From Mytilus trossulus (taxonomy: Eukaryota > Mollusca > Bivalvia > Mytilida > Mytilidae): a stretch of DNA of 64,000 nucleotides. The notes beneath the pieces are model-generated. The model saw only the letters and a program-made list of their open reading frames with translations. It was not told the origin of the DNA and did no database searches. The DNA is taken from contig NC_086375.1 in the NCBI RefSeq assembly GCF_036588685.1, positions 48,058,955-48,122,954 on the forward strand, in the 5' to 3' direction. Shown here piece after piece: positions 20,961 through 33,179 of this stretch (its first letter is position 1; every line of letters starts with the position of its first letter). Both the position numbers and the translations under genes were made by a program.

Positions 20961-23900
20961 AGATCCCCGGTAATAACATGGCGAGAGGGTATGTAATTAG
21001 AAGGTGGGTGGGACTACTCATATGTCAGAGGGTATTTATGTATTGTAGGATACAACAGGAACAGACTGATTTTGAAAATAAATCGGAATTTTAGATTGTC
21101 CTTCTTTTGATGTAGACCTTGATCTTTCATACCTTGTTTATAGATACCTTGTGTTACAAAGTAATATTTTGTCATACGTCCACTGTATTTTTATTGTTCC
21201 GAACATGCTTGAAAGAGGTATGTTTGTTTTTTAGTGAATTACTCACTTATTATGAGTAACAGGATAACTATTTTTGTTTTGTTCACACATCGTTGTGAAT
21301 GTAATGGAATTTTATGCGTCTATCATACAAGTGAGAGGTTTGGCTAGCTATAAGCCCAGATTTAATCAACCATTTTCTACATAAGGAAATGACTGTACTA
21401 AGTCAGGAATATGACAGTTGTATCCATTCGTTTGATGTGTTTGAGCTTTTGATTTTACCATTTGATTATGGACTTCCCGTTTTGAATTCTTCTCGGAGAT
21501 CGGTATACAAGTTATTTTACTTTTTATAAAGCGATTATTTGCAATATTCGCAGTGCCAGACAAGATTCACCAGACTGCGACCTCATTTTATGGATCAAGA
21601 TCAAGATTTTAAGTTGCTGGATTATGTCCGTTTCTTCTATACTACTAGTATCTAAGCAGGATCTCAACTATATATGGAATGATTGTTAGGTGTATATGTC
21701 AGTCTAGGATCAGACCTTGACCTCATTTCCATCTTAATTGCTCAATGTTCAATTTTTCTGTTTTGGTGTTTTTCAAGTACTATAAGCAATATGTCTGCTA
21801 TGTTTTGTGTATGGAACAAATGTAAGGTGTACTGGCATGTATAATCTGATCTTGGCCTCGTTTTATTGGTTCATTAGTTAAAGTTGAGTTTTTGTGTTCT
21901 TGTCTGTTTTAAGGGTAGTATTAGTAATTGGTCAAATATGTTTGGTGTATGCAATAAATGTAAGGGTAACATGAATGCAACAGTAGTATACCCGCTGTTC
22001 AAAAGTAAAAAAACGATTGAGAGAACACAAATCCGGATTACAAACTAAAACCGAGGGAAACAGAAAGAGGAAAACAAAGAAATAGTTATCAAAGGTACCA
22101 GGATTATAATAACAGAAATACCATAAACTCCAAAATACATAGAAACGAACTATTTGATAACAATTGCCATATTCCTCACTTCGCACAGGACATTTTAAGA
22201 AAAAAACTGTGGGTTCAACTAGGTTTTGGGGCTAGCCAAACCTGCTGCTTTTTTATGCAATGTTAAATTATATCGCTAAAATTGCAATACGTGTCTCGGT
22301 ACTTATGCATCGAACATTCATGTATTTCGTTATGATGGAGTTTTTTGTAAGTACGGCTGAATATTGTGCTATGTCTTATCGTTTGTGGTTTTAATTTAGC
22401 ATTTTCGGTAAATTTCGCATATGTCTCATTACCAGTTAAGTCGAGTTAATTTCCATTTTCAATGATTAAAGTATTGTGTTAGTCCAAATAATTATGACGT
22501 CGTCACAGCATTAATTTAAAATCGTCTTTCAAGACCATCATAATCATGATAATTATTTGGACTTGTATTGTGAAAATAATGTTGAATTTATGGATCTCGT
22601 TCCATATCATCACAAATATACGTCACTGTTTATGGTGTTTTGTGCTGTCGTGAATGGGAAATGTCCCTTGATATTCTAAGGTTAACATGTTATAATGTAC
22701 TATAAAATAATTTATTTATGCATTTCTCTGTGAAGAGTGTTCTTGCGTCTGATTGTGTTGTATTCTTGTCACGAAGTGTTGTCATTCAAGATATAAATAT
22801 TTATATATATATTAGGCGGATGGTTTGGCTAGACATAAAATCAGGCTCAACCCATCATATTTTCTTCAAATTTCCAGTACCAAGTCAGAAATATGGTAAT
22901 TATTCTCAAAAAGGCCGTTTCTGTGTGTGTTGGCGTTTGTTTTTATTGCATTTCTGTTGTTCCGTTGTTTTCCTCTTATAGTTGATTTTAGTTTGTAACC
23001 TGGATCTGTTTTCTCTCAATAGATTTATGACTTTTGGACAGCGGTATACTCCTGTTGTCTTACTTAAATCCCACTAGCTAAAGAATATTTTCTACAAAGT
23101 CACAGATGTGAGCAAAATATATATGTATGTAACCTTGTGGCTCATTTACATTTAAGTACAGTTTTTTTTAATCAAAACAAAAATATTTGTAAAACTACAC
23201 CATAACGTCAAATGAATCTAAAATATCAGTTTCATTCTTTATGGCGCACAGTCAAGGTCATAATTATTGATTTTTATCATTTGCTTACTGAAATTTGGCA
23301 TGTCATGTTAAGCTGCATCTCCTTTTTCCATATGAGAAAATGCATGTAGCAAGTCAAGAATATGACAGTTGTTATCCATTTGTTTGAATTGTTTGTGCTT
23401 TTGATTTTGCTATCTAATGTAAGGACTTTCCGTTTGTAATTTTCATCAGAGTTCGAAACTTTAGTTATTTTACTTTTCAGTATATAATGTAATATTGAGG
23501 AAAGAATTGTATCAAGCATATGTTGAAATGAATTAGACTATTGTTTGATAAATTCGATATTTATGACCTCGTTTCCACACAAGAATTTTGGTTTGCGCTG
23601 AACATTTCAAAATATACTCCAATGAATTTTGCATATGATGAAACTAATTTTAACATTGCGTCGTTTGTTTTCTCCTATTTTTTAGTGTAAATTCACATTG
23701 CGATAAGACGTGTCACGGTACTCGTCTATCCAAAGTTTATGTTTTTGGTTTTGATGTTATATTTGTTATTCTCGTTTGCTCGGTCCGTTTTTGTGTGTGT
23801 TACATTTTAGTGTTAAGTCGTTGTGCTCCTCTTATATTTAATGTGTTTCCATCGGTTTTAGTTTGTTACCCCGATTTAGTTTTTTGTCCATGGATTTATG

Positions 23901-23980
23901 AGTTTTGAACAGCGGTATACTACTGTTGCCTTTATTTAGCATATTCTTAACTGAATTTAGCATATATATGATAAAATCAA
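20960..23980. other. Intergenic repeat-rich spacer between duplicated copies
   Basis: No gene is recognised. Contents include TGACAGTTGTTGTCC-family copies (21365-21545, 23325-23480), a fragment of the 356-bp family at 22081-22112, and paired segments near 21930-22260 and 22830-23060 in opposite orientation that share 'cagcggtatac'-type ends. A small foldback lies at 22482-22563. Confidence 0.5.
22482..22563. repeat. Small foldback with AGTCCAAATAATTATGA ends
   Basis: The left end 'agtccaaataattatgacg' pairs with the right end 'atgataattatttggact'; the centre is about 45 bp. It is non-coding and consistent with a very short MITE. Confidence 0.6.
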
Positions 23981-24987
23981 TTTAATCGTGAACTTGTCTC
24001 CATAATTAAACATAAATAATAAGGTGACAACTAACTAATAATTGAATAAAAATTATGCAAATAGATAGGAAATACAAAAAGCAAATAATATTACAATTAT
24101 AAAAAAATAATATATATATCGTTTAAACGAGTCCCTGAACTTCAAACGGCCAATCTATTTTATTATTAGATCTAATTAATTATTTATCGCCCATACTTTG
24201 GAAAACATTTTCACCCACTTTATAATGTTACTTTATCACGCTCAGGACTGAAACATCTTGTTCTGAATTAATCATTTTTTTCTGTGGAAGATCATACCTA
24301 ATTTTACTACTGATTTAATTTTGATATCTTTATCATTAAAAACTATCATATTGATGTGTCTGACCTAACTCCTGTTCTTTTTTTATTATTATTAAAAAAG
24401 TTAGAAGAATTGGAATACTAGTTACAAATCTTATGTCATAGGCTGACGACTCCATGACCAAAGAAAACAAAGACAAAAGGATAACATCAATCTACAAAAC
24501 ACTTCACATTTAACTGAATAGTTGTTTACAAAAACACCACGCGATATTGGCGAATTGGTGTTAAGCAGGGTCAATATATTCAGAAAACTTAAAGTTTATG
24601 GAGGCAACAATACACGATTTTTTAAAAGGATTTATCTGATGGTGGTGTATCCCTACTCTTCTATTCTAAAACACAACACACCAAACACAGAATACAATCA
24701 TGCAAAAGATAAAGTGCAAATTTCCCCTGTGTTCACCGTTTGTTTCACTCGCAGAGTCGAAAATCTAAAAGTGGCTCAAACGTAGTGGAATTAGAACATT
24801 AACGAGTACAATTTAATTCATATATTTTATAATTAAAACTATTTTATATGATACAAAAATGTTTGTATTGGAGGGGGAGGGGGCAAACTTTTGCTTCATG
24901 ACAGATCTTGAAACCAAAATGTTTCCAATCACAAAATTTTGTACTGTGATTCTGTGAATATAATTTTAGATATCATTAGGAAATAAG

Positions 24988-25424
24988 CTCATCATAGATA
25001 ACAGGATTAAAATTTTATATTTACGCCAGACGCGCGTTTCGTCCACAAAAGACTCATCAGTGACACTCGAATCAAAACATGTTAATAGGCCAAATAAAGT
25101 ACAAAGTTAAAGAGCATTAAGGACCAAACATTCCTAAAAGTGTTGCCAAGTACAGCTAAGGTAATCTATTCCTGAGGTAGAAAAGCCTTAGTACTTCAAT
25201 TTTGTTATCAGTTAACTTATAATTATGAACATTTCAATGACAACTCAAGTCAACACAAAGTGATAACTACTCGGATGGTGACACCCGCGGGGAAAAAAAA
25301 TCTCACTCAGCAGTGGCATCGGGTAGTAGTATTGGTAAATAAATTTAACTCATCATAGATACCAGGATTGAAATTTTATACTTACGCCAGAAGAACGTTT
25401 TGTCTTTAAAAGACTCATTAGTAT
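24988..25424 (+). repeat. Second subfamily of the GACGAAACG repeat, 1.2 tandem units
   Basis: A unit starts with 'ctcatcatagataacaggat' at 24988 and a new start 'ctcatcatagataccaggat' occurs at 25349, a 361-bp step. It has the same module order as the 356-bp units ('cgccagacgcgcgtttcgtc', 'gtaatctattcctgaggtag', 'cagcagtggcatcggg') but is clearly diverged. Confidence 0.7.
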
Positions 25425-25748
25425 CATGTTCTCCCTATTCCTTTTGGATAAACACATCAATTTGTTGAGCTCTTTTTATGTTTTTCAATCAAATGTGCTA
25501 TTTCCAAACTCCAAGTTAGAAAAAGGCATGTTAATACCAAGTTTGACAGAACCTGTAAACTGTGATCAAGGTGGGATTTTTTTTTACAAAAGGCAATACT
25601 ATAAAATTATGCATGGGAAAGCTGGTCCTACTTCTTCGTTAAATATTTAAATCTACATTTTGGGTACTTCAAAAGGCGCAAGTTGCATTTTAATTCTGCG
25701 ATAAAGTATAGTTCCAGTCCATGGTTATGAAGATATCATTGTTGATTT

Positions 25749-28603
25749 TCATTGAACTCCATTTCTAACCATGCCACTTTTGATAGAATATATTTGGTTG
25801 CATGTCAGAATTCTAATAAATGTCCATCGGAAATTCGTGTTGCATAGGGCATACAAGAGCGGATTAATTGTGCTGTTGATATAGCATAGCCAGTAACCTG
25901 AAATAGAAAAAAAACAAATACAACTTTTGAGGGAATATAAAAAAGAAGATGTGGTATAATTGCCAATGAGACAACTATCCACAAAAGACCAAAATGACAC
26001 AAACATTAACAACTATAGGTCACCGTACGGCCTTCAACAATCAGCAAAGCCCATACCCCATAGTAAGCTATAAAAGGCCCCGATAAGACAATGTAAAACA
26101 ATTCAAACGAGAAAACTAACGGTCTTTTTGAAAGACATTTTAAAGTAAAGCTGCATTGCACTATTTCTAAAAAAACACCCATAAAACTTATCATTTCGTT
26201 AATGCAAATTGTATTATTTTATTGTAGGCACTTCAATTTATGTTTCAATCTATTCTGTTTGCAAAACCACCAATACGTTACCTTGGAAAATAGAGCTTAA
26301 CATTTTTTTCGTATTTTCGGTGTCTGTTTTGTTTTGTTCACAAATCAAGTTCACTTATGACTTTGTTAGTTGCATTTTTGCCACAGCATAACACAATTGC
26401 GATTTTTTTTTATCTATGTTTATGTTTTTATTTTGTTTTTATTATTTAGTGGGCACTTTTAAGTTAAAAATGTCATATGATTAGAATTGTTACTTTCCTG
26501 ATAAATGTAACTGATCACGAGGATGACCCAGAAACAACTATTGCGGAATTGAACACGTTTACATGAACTGTAACAGGAATATATACACCTAGTTTTCAAC
26601 AAGAGAAGAACATAACGCAAACACATACTAAGAACACGGGACCTAAAGAGAATTTAGGACAAGGACAACACTTGTTTGATAATCGCCCCTCACACATAAA
26701 AATATTAAAGAATTAAGAATGAGCCCTTATCAACATATTTGCAAAATCAAAACAATTATCCAATACTTGAAATGAATGATCAGTTCTCTTCATTTTGGGA
26801 ATATGACAGTGGTTGTCCATTCGTTTGACTTATTTTATCATTTGATTTTGCCATTTGCTTAGGTACTTCCCGTTTTGAATTTTCCTCGGAGTTCAGTATT
26901 TTTGTGATTTTACTTTTTTCATAATCTATGAAATTTATAATGCTGAAACTTCTATTTGTCCAAAATAAGCTTACTGCCCATTTTCTACATTTGAAAATGC
27001 CTGTACCAAGTCAATTATATGACAGTTGTTGTCCATTTGTTTGATGTATTTTATCATTCGATTTTGCCATTTGATTAGGGACTTTCCTTTTGAATTTTCC
27101 TCGTGGTTCAGTATTTTTGTGATTTCACTTTTTAATATTATTATCTTTCTTAAATTTTTAAACTAAAGTGTATATTTGAGCTTAACTTTGTTATTTTAGA
27201 ACTTCAGGCAGATTTTCATAAATTAAAAAGAGTCTTTGATGCAATACACACAGTGGCATAAATCTTTCCTGGAGTCGATTTCACAAAACAACTTACTACT
27301 AAGATTTTATCTTAATTATGCCGAATTGCTCATTACTTACGATCAATCTTAGTCGTAAGTTTTTTTGTGAAACCGACTCCAGGTTATTTACACACTGAAA
27401 CATATAATAGCTTATTTTTTTGTTTATTGCTAAAACTTCTTTTCGCTGATTTATCATTTTCCAACTTTAAGGATATATTCTTTCAGGATAAGATATTTAT
27501 CTATCTTTACTAATGGTATCTGTCAAGTTGGAACATAGTTAAAATAGGTGTATGGTCAACCTTTTTCTTTAAAACTTATATTTACATTAATACATACCAA
27601 AAAGATACACTACATTCGGTACACAGTTCGAGCAAAAACAAGATATAATCACATTAACATGATATGGTGTCCATGTTATAATAAATGCTAATAGAATTGC
27701 TGTTAGTGTTTTTGCAGCTTTATCGCCTTCTCTGTCAGAATGAGGCTTACCTCCATTCCTATAAGATACGCCACTGATAGTAGACACTGTGCTATCAATT
27801 GATGCATGTCTATCGAGTTTGCCACGACAGATGTTTGTAGCTTTGTTAGCTGGAGCATCGGTTCGACGTGCATATTTCGACTTAAAGGCTGCATGTTCTA
27901 ATGCAGCATTGTAAACCCGTTGATAGAAACCAATCATAATAAAAACCGGTAGCCAAAACGCCAAGATGTGAGTAGTTATGGTAACATAAGCATTTGAATA
28001 TAGAAAAGGAATGTAGCAATCAGTTTCTGGCACGGTACGCTCGCCTTCAATGTAAGGCATCGCAAAAATCAATGGTATCCAGAGTAAACTCGAAATGACC
28101 CAAACCGAAATAATCATTCTTAAAACTTTTTTAGATGTCCTATTAGCTCTGTAAGTCAATGGTCTCTTGACTGAAAAATATCGGTCTACACATATGATAA
28201 CTAAATGTAACGCTGATGAATTACTCATGACATAGTCCATTGATAGCCAGAGGTCACATGGAAGAGAATTGAACGGCCAATATCCCAGAATAATATATAC
28301 AGTATATAAAGGCATTGATATTAACCCAATAGCAGAGTCTGCAACAGAAAGACTTGCTAAAAAGTAGTTGTTTAGTATTCTCAATTTCTTGTTAATTCCG
28401 AAAGATATCATCACCAAAAGATTTCCACCTAGGGTTAAGAACGCAAGAATACCTGCAAAAATAGCAATTAAAATAGACTGCAACTTAGTAAATTGTTCAT
28501 ACTCCGTCAATGTTTTATTACCTAATGAGCTATTTGTTTCTTTACAGAGACTGGTCGAAATATTCAGCCCAATCTCTGTAGATGTGTACTTCAACGTTGA
28601 CAT
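25749..28603 (-). CDS. Muscarinic-type acetylcholine receptor (class A GPCR), intact two-exon gene
   Basis: Exon 1 is 27598-28603 and exon 2 is 25749-25897, joined at G|GT with a GTATGT donor and a TTTCAG acceptor; together they encode 384 residues. The start is the ATG at 28603; the longer frame to 28633 begins with TTG and has an upstream stop. Seven membrane segments are visible. Family marks: N-glycosylation sites at N14, N24 and N29; Asp123-Tyr124 (D3.32, Y3.33); [14 protein letters not shown] from 140; TWTPY at 310-314; CSNC in the third outer loop; [20 protein letters not shown] from 336. These are the amine site and Tyr lid of muscarinic receptors. Oddities: the usual Asn after TWTPY is His315, and the third inner loop is only about 70 residues, short for the family. 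It would signal through G proteins at the plasma membrane. An orphan amine-like receptor remains possible. Confidence 0.85.
25945..26125 (-). repeat. Dispersed repeat (GTTGTCTCATTGGCAATTATACC family)
   Basis: Contains 'gatgtggtataattgccaat', 'gagacaactatccacaaaag', 'aactataggtcaccgtacgg' and 'aaaggccccgataagacaat'. Related pieces lie at 1-50, 35543-35640, 45560-45668, 53515-53610 and 56617-56690. From memory this is one of the commonest repeat motifs in bivalve sequence. Confidence 0.7.
27268..27383. mobile_element. 116-bp foldback element in the receptor intron
   Basis: The ends CCTGGAGTCGATTTCACAAA and, in complement, CCTGGAGTCGGTTTCACAAA pair. Pairing continues inward through 'aacttac..ctaaga' / 'tcttag..gtaagtt'. 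The arms are about 40 bp with a short centre. It is non-coding and MITE-like. Confidence 0.7.
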
Positions 28604-29477
28604 TTCACCAGCGACAAACTGAACAGGTTCCAAATATGTCCGGACTCCACATATGACTGCTAGTATTTATGAAATCCATCTCTCCCATGGGCCTGTTAAA
28701 TGTAGTTTGATAAAAATCATTTAAGGCAGTTTAAATGCCATCTCGCTAATCGAAGAAAGTCTATAATTAATTGTATTCATTTAAGAACGATTTTGTTTTA
28801 GATTGACGTCTACGAAAATTCTTTCATCGAATAGTTATGATTCTAAATAATTAATATTGCCATACAAAATAAATGCAAAATCTGAAATTAGAAAAACCGC
28901 ACATGTTAAGAACACTTGGGAAGAGTATTACTAATGTACTATGTCCCATGGAGAGCTAAAGAAATATTTAAACTGTTTTTTGTCAAACTTTGGCGAGATT
29001 GAACTATGATGTTATACGTTATTAATTTTATTTCACAATTAAAACAGCATGTTAATCTGGAATATCAGAAACAGTTTAAAAATTGCATTATCTATACGTA
29101 TCTACTATGCATTAAATAGGGGAAATACATATAGCTTGACAATCTATTGAGTTTATCCTCGAGAGATGTTTCATAAGATCCATCAAATAAGGAGCACTTG
29201 AGGCAAATCTGGCATCGGCCCATGAAATTAATTCATCTTATCAAAGATAAAACACTTAATGTTTCCTGATTTGATGAACAGGCTTATCTCGGTTTTGATC
29301 ATCGATCATGATTTGAGATTAATGTATGACATGAAATCGTCATTTACGATACTTGAACGGAATTTTATGAACTCCGAGGAAAATCCATAACGGAAAGTCC
29401 CTAATTAAATAAACAAAATCAAAAGCTCAAACACACCAAACGAATGGAACGGTGTGTTTTACGTCCGATTTCATTGA

Positions 29478-29707
29478 GTGTGCAGGGAAAGGTAAAATCC
29501 TTGGTTAGCTTACCAGTTTGCAAAACCGTGATATCATTATTAATTTAGATAAACTGTCCTCCTTTAGGAGTAGACTAATCCGACAGACAACCAAAATATC
29601 TGTCTGTAGGACTAAACTACTTCTAGGGTAGTATACCTTACCTTATAATGAATTCACGGTTCAGCTAACAAGCGAGCTAACCAAGGATTCAATCTTTCCC
29701 TACACAC
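29478..29707. mobile_element. 230-bp MITE-like element with ~50-bp inverted ends, specific to copy B
   Basis: The left end GTGTGCAGGGAAAGG...AATCCTTGGTTAGCT is matched by the complement of the right end, GTGTGTAGGGAAAG...AATCCTTGGTTAGCT. AACCGTGA occurs at the inner edge of both arms. I see no counterpart in copy A, so insertion postdates the duplication. Confidence 0.7.
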
Positions 29708-30839
29708 GCAATGCAAACGGCTGTAATTGAACTAACTTTTTTGAGTTTGTTTATTCTACATTAGCTGGGATCATGGGAGGATTGAGATCTCACAAAACAT
29801 CACAAGCAGAGGCGGATTTAGGGATAAGTGTTTGGTCATTGGAAAAGCATACGACTTCATCATGGATTTGTTGATGATGATTGGTAGACCATTAATAAAA
29901 GAAAATCATCCGGGTTTTTTTCATTTACGTTTGATTTAAATTTCCGATGAAAAGCTTTTTAAAATCTGTAACTGCAATTTTTACATATATGGAATGGAAT
30001 GTATTAAAAAAATATCTTGAAACATGTGAAATATAATTATAAGTATAAAAATGTCTCTTTCATTTCAGAACGCATGGTGATAATCGAAATTAAATCCACG
30101 CTGTAACCTGCGAATTAATCTATAGATATGTTGAAGTAGTTATTGAAATTTCATTTTCAATTTCATAAGTCATAGAATATATTTGAATAGAGCAGCAGGG
30201 AATATTGAAGAAATATGATTTTATTTAATTTTCGTGGAAATATATGTATTAATGATTGAAAATATTAATAATGGTTTGAATCACTGGACTTGTAAGCTGC
30301 CATAGAGCATACTATAATCATATACTTTGAAATAGTCATAATATACAGTTTTAAAATTTTATAAGGGACTCGATACCAAATAAACTGCTTATCGAGTTTG
30401 ATTTAAGAGCACAGCCATTTTGCCTCAAACATATTAGATAGGCAGGACCACTAACATTGGTATCATCAGTTGCAGGAATAAACCTTCCTAAGGTATCATT
30501 TGATGGACTCATTCATTTAAGTCGTTTTCAAAATCTTTGAATTGCTGATGGTTTTTTTCCTGTTACAGTAAGATTAAGAAAAAAAGAAAAACATAATTAT
30601 ATCAAACACTGTCATTTAAGGGCAATAACTCCTTTAAGAGGTCATCCAGTAATCTTGATGCGAACTAAACTTATTGTGAGTTATTGCTTATACTAGTATT
30701 TTACATATAATATGAGACAGTAACTCACATTGTACCATTATGTTCTATGTGACCAGCCTATGATGATCGTTACCAATTTGGGATTTAATTGAACATTTGA
30801 TATCTGTTGAGCTTTTTTTGGAAAAAGAATACTAGTAGA

Positions 30840-31594
30840 AACGTTTATGGCACGCCGTTATTATATTTATTCAATTTCGAGATATCTTATTTAGTTAAAT
30901 AAGATATCTTAATTATTAATAGAAATATCTTAATTATTAATAGAGATATCTTATAAACTAATAGAGATATCTTATATATTAAAAGAGATATCTTATATAC
31001 AAATAGAGATATCTTATTAAAATGTTTATAAAGATATCTTATTAAATATATAAGATATCTTATTTAAAATATAAGATATCTCTATTAATTTATAAGATAT
31101 CTTATTAAATATATAAGATATCTTTTATATAGTTAATAATAGAGATATCTTATTTACTTAATAAGATATCTTAAAAAATAAAAGAGATATCTTATAAAAT
31201 AATAGAGATATCTTATTTACTTAATAAGATATCTCTAAAAATAATAGAGATATCTTATAAACTAATAGAGATATCTTATTTACTTAATAAGATATCTCTA
31301 AAAATACTAGAGATATCTTATAAACTAATAGAGATATCTTATTTACTTTCAAATTAAATAAGATATCTTATAAAAATTAAAGATATCTTAATACTTAATA
31401 AGATATCTTGTTAATTAATAGAGATATCTTATAAACTTATAGAGATATCTTATAAACTTATTAAGCTATCTTATAAACTAATAGAGATATCTTATAAAAA
31501 TTAAAGATATCTTAATACTTAATCAGATATCTTGTTAAATAAATAACATATCTTTAAATTTGAATAAATATAAAAACGGCGTGCCATAAACGTT
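30840..31594. mobile_element. 755-bp foldback element made of AAGATATCTT palindromes
   Basis: The termini are an exact 20-bp inverted repeat, AACGTTTATGGCACGCCGTT, extended by TTATATTTATTCAA on both sides. The flanks are compatible with a 3-4 bp duplication (AGA/TAGA). Between the ends, the DNA is almost only AT-rich spacers and AGATATCTT-type palindromes; I count 29 GATATC cores in about 680 bp, commonly 18-22 bp apart. There is no coding capacity. Copy A lacks it at the equivalent position (about 15430), so it inserted after duplication. A damaged relative lies at 33705-34340. Confidence 0.8.
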
Positions 31595-31849
31595 AGATAG
31601 AGAAAATTAACATCGTGATAGTATTCGTAAATATGTACATTGCATTCGTAAACGGTGCTCAACATACATATACATAAGTCAAAGTATACGATTTTTTGTG
31701 CTATTACAACGTTTCAAGAAGTGAAAACAAACATAACAGGAAACCTTATTATGTTCAAGCATCTCAGGAATTGTAAACACCTCCTGGATAAATCAAATTA
31801 TCAGGGAAAACATATTCCATCAGAACAATATCATATCATTTCATTGTGC

Positions 31850-32141
31850 TATCAAGTCTCAGTCTCATTTCTGTGCTGACATGAATTATCATTAATGTGG
31901 TCATATTTATAAAAAAAACTTTTGAATTTTGGAAATACTTAGGCTTTTCTACCTCAGGAATAGATTAACTTAGCTGTTTTGGCAAAACTTTTAGGAACTT
32001 GGTCCTCAATGTTCTTCAACCTCGTACTTTATTTGGCCTTTATAAATTTTTGGATTCGAGCGTCACTAATGAGTCTTTTGTAGACGAAACGCGGGTCTGG
32101 CGTAATTACAAAATTTAATCCTGGTATCTATGATGAGTTTA
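31850..32141 (-). repeat. GACGAAACG-family repeat (second subfamily), reverse orientation
   Basis: Reading on the minus strand it starts at 'ctcatagataccagg'-like sequence and contains 'gtagacgaaacgcgggtctg' (as read on +), 'tcaggaatagattaacttag' and 'gtgctgacatgaattatc'. It is closest to the copies at 24988 and 25349. Confidence 0.65.
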
Positions 32142-32468
32142 TTTTCACAATACTAGTATTGTAAAATAATAGAACTAGAACTGTACGTGTAATAAAAATT
32201 GTAAAAAAAAAAGATAGATCAACTTAATAGAATAAAACACTACAAAAGTAATGGACTGCACTGTCTATAATTGCCAATTTAAAATGAAACAATAGAAATA
32301 GTTCAACAGAATTATATTCAATTATTTTAGAGAAATATAGGTATAAGACGTAGAACTGTCTTTACACAATTGTCCATTTTAATGAAAACCTTACCTCGTA
32401 GAGTAAAGATTGCTGGTTTTATTAAAAGTTCAACGTATTTACCATTTATTTAAACATTAAAAACAATA

Positions 32469-32786
32469 TTGTTTATGCAAACCAAGAGAAAAATTACACT
32501 TTACCGGGGGCAGATACACGATGGAATAGACTTAGTATTGAAAGGCCAAGAATTCACCAGGGAGACGTTTAGTATAATCAGAAAAAATATATTTGTCTCT
32601 GGTATAATGATTTCATTAAAATATTTCCATTCACAATTTTATTTCTTTATGTTAAGTAATTTTTTCTATAACATTGGTGGCTTTATACCAGACCAGAGCA
32701 AACATGTAACAGTTGAGGTCACAGACATCAAAGATGATATTCAGTATTTACTTTCAATACTACATATGAATGGATATGACATTTAG
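32469..32786 (+). CDS. Unrecognised 105-codon reading frame, possible exon relic
   Basis: It starts with ATG at 32475 if the first TTG is ignored, and ends at TAG before 32787. The tail reads GGFIPDQSKHVTVEVTDIKDD, then a hydrophobic-rich end. The matching part of copy A (near 16256) keeps a readable ITVEFTDLKDEM in the same frame before a stop, with conservative replacements. That hints this was once coding in the ancestral duplicated unit. I recognise no domain, and splice signals are unclear; it could equally be chance. Confidence 0.2.
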   Translation: MFMQTKRKITLYRGQIHDGIDLVLKGQEFTRETFSIIRKNIFVSGIMISLKYFHSQFYFFMLSNFFYNIGGFIPDQSKHVTVEVTDIKDDIQYLLSILHMNGYDI

Positions 32787-33179
32787 ATATTGTGTTGTCT
32801 GGGTATAAAAAGTCATTACAATTGTATCTTGTAAAGAAGGTACACATAAACTAATAATATATAGCTTATAGACATTGATATTTGTATATTTCGCTAAAAT
32901 GGTATAAAATAAACGCTAATAGATTTTGATGGGCGCTAAAACATTCCATTTATTTCGCTTTTAAAGATGTTCCATCAATTTGTTGACATGTCCCATCCAG
33001 TGAAATAGTTTTGGAACACAGTGACCGAAATCCTAAGTACTTGTCGAAATCGAAGTTCCCAATATGAGATAAATACGTGACATCATCGGAATGTTGGAAC
33101 GACCTTCAATTGAGAAATTTTGGATGCCAAACCAATACCAAAAATACTTCCATTATTTTTTTCTTATTTTGTGGATGGT

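Larger units (their letters stand above)
25898..27597 (-). other. Intron of the intact receptor gene, repeat-filled
   Basis: The 1.7-kb intron contains a GTTGTCTCATTGGCA-family copy (25945-26125, reversed), two TGACAGTTGTTGTCC-family copies (26800-26935, 26982-27142) and a foldback at 27268-27383. It splits the receptor at the third extracellular loop/TM7, the same place as in the pseudogene, so the intron predates the duplication. Confidence 0.7.
24000..33165. repeat. Copy B of the segmental duplication, with the intact receptor gene
   Basis: Collinear with 10065-18215 (landmarks given under copy A). Insertions specific to this copy include the 361-bp-spaced repeats at 24988, the foldbacks at 27268 and 29478, and the GATATC element at 30840-31594. 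Confidence 0.7.

Noticed and set aside
28601-28633. Receptor start at 28633 (MEPVQFVAGE...)
   Set aside because: The first codon is TTG, and an in-frame stop lies upstream without an ATG. The ATG at 28603 is the first usable start.
30885-31560. CRISPR or bacterial-type regulatory array made of AAGATATCTT repeats
   Set aside because: Spacers are AT-rich repeat DNA of variable length, not unique inserts, and the whole block is bounded by transposon-like inverted ends in a eukaryotic genome.
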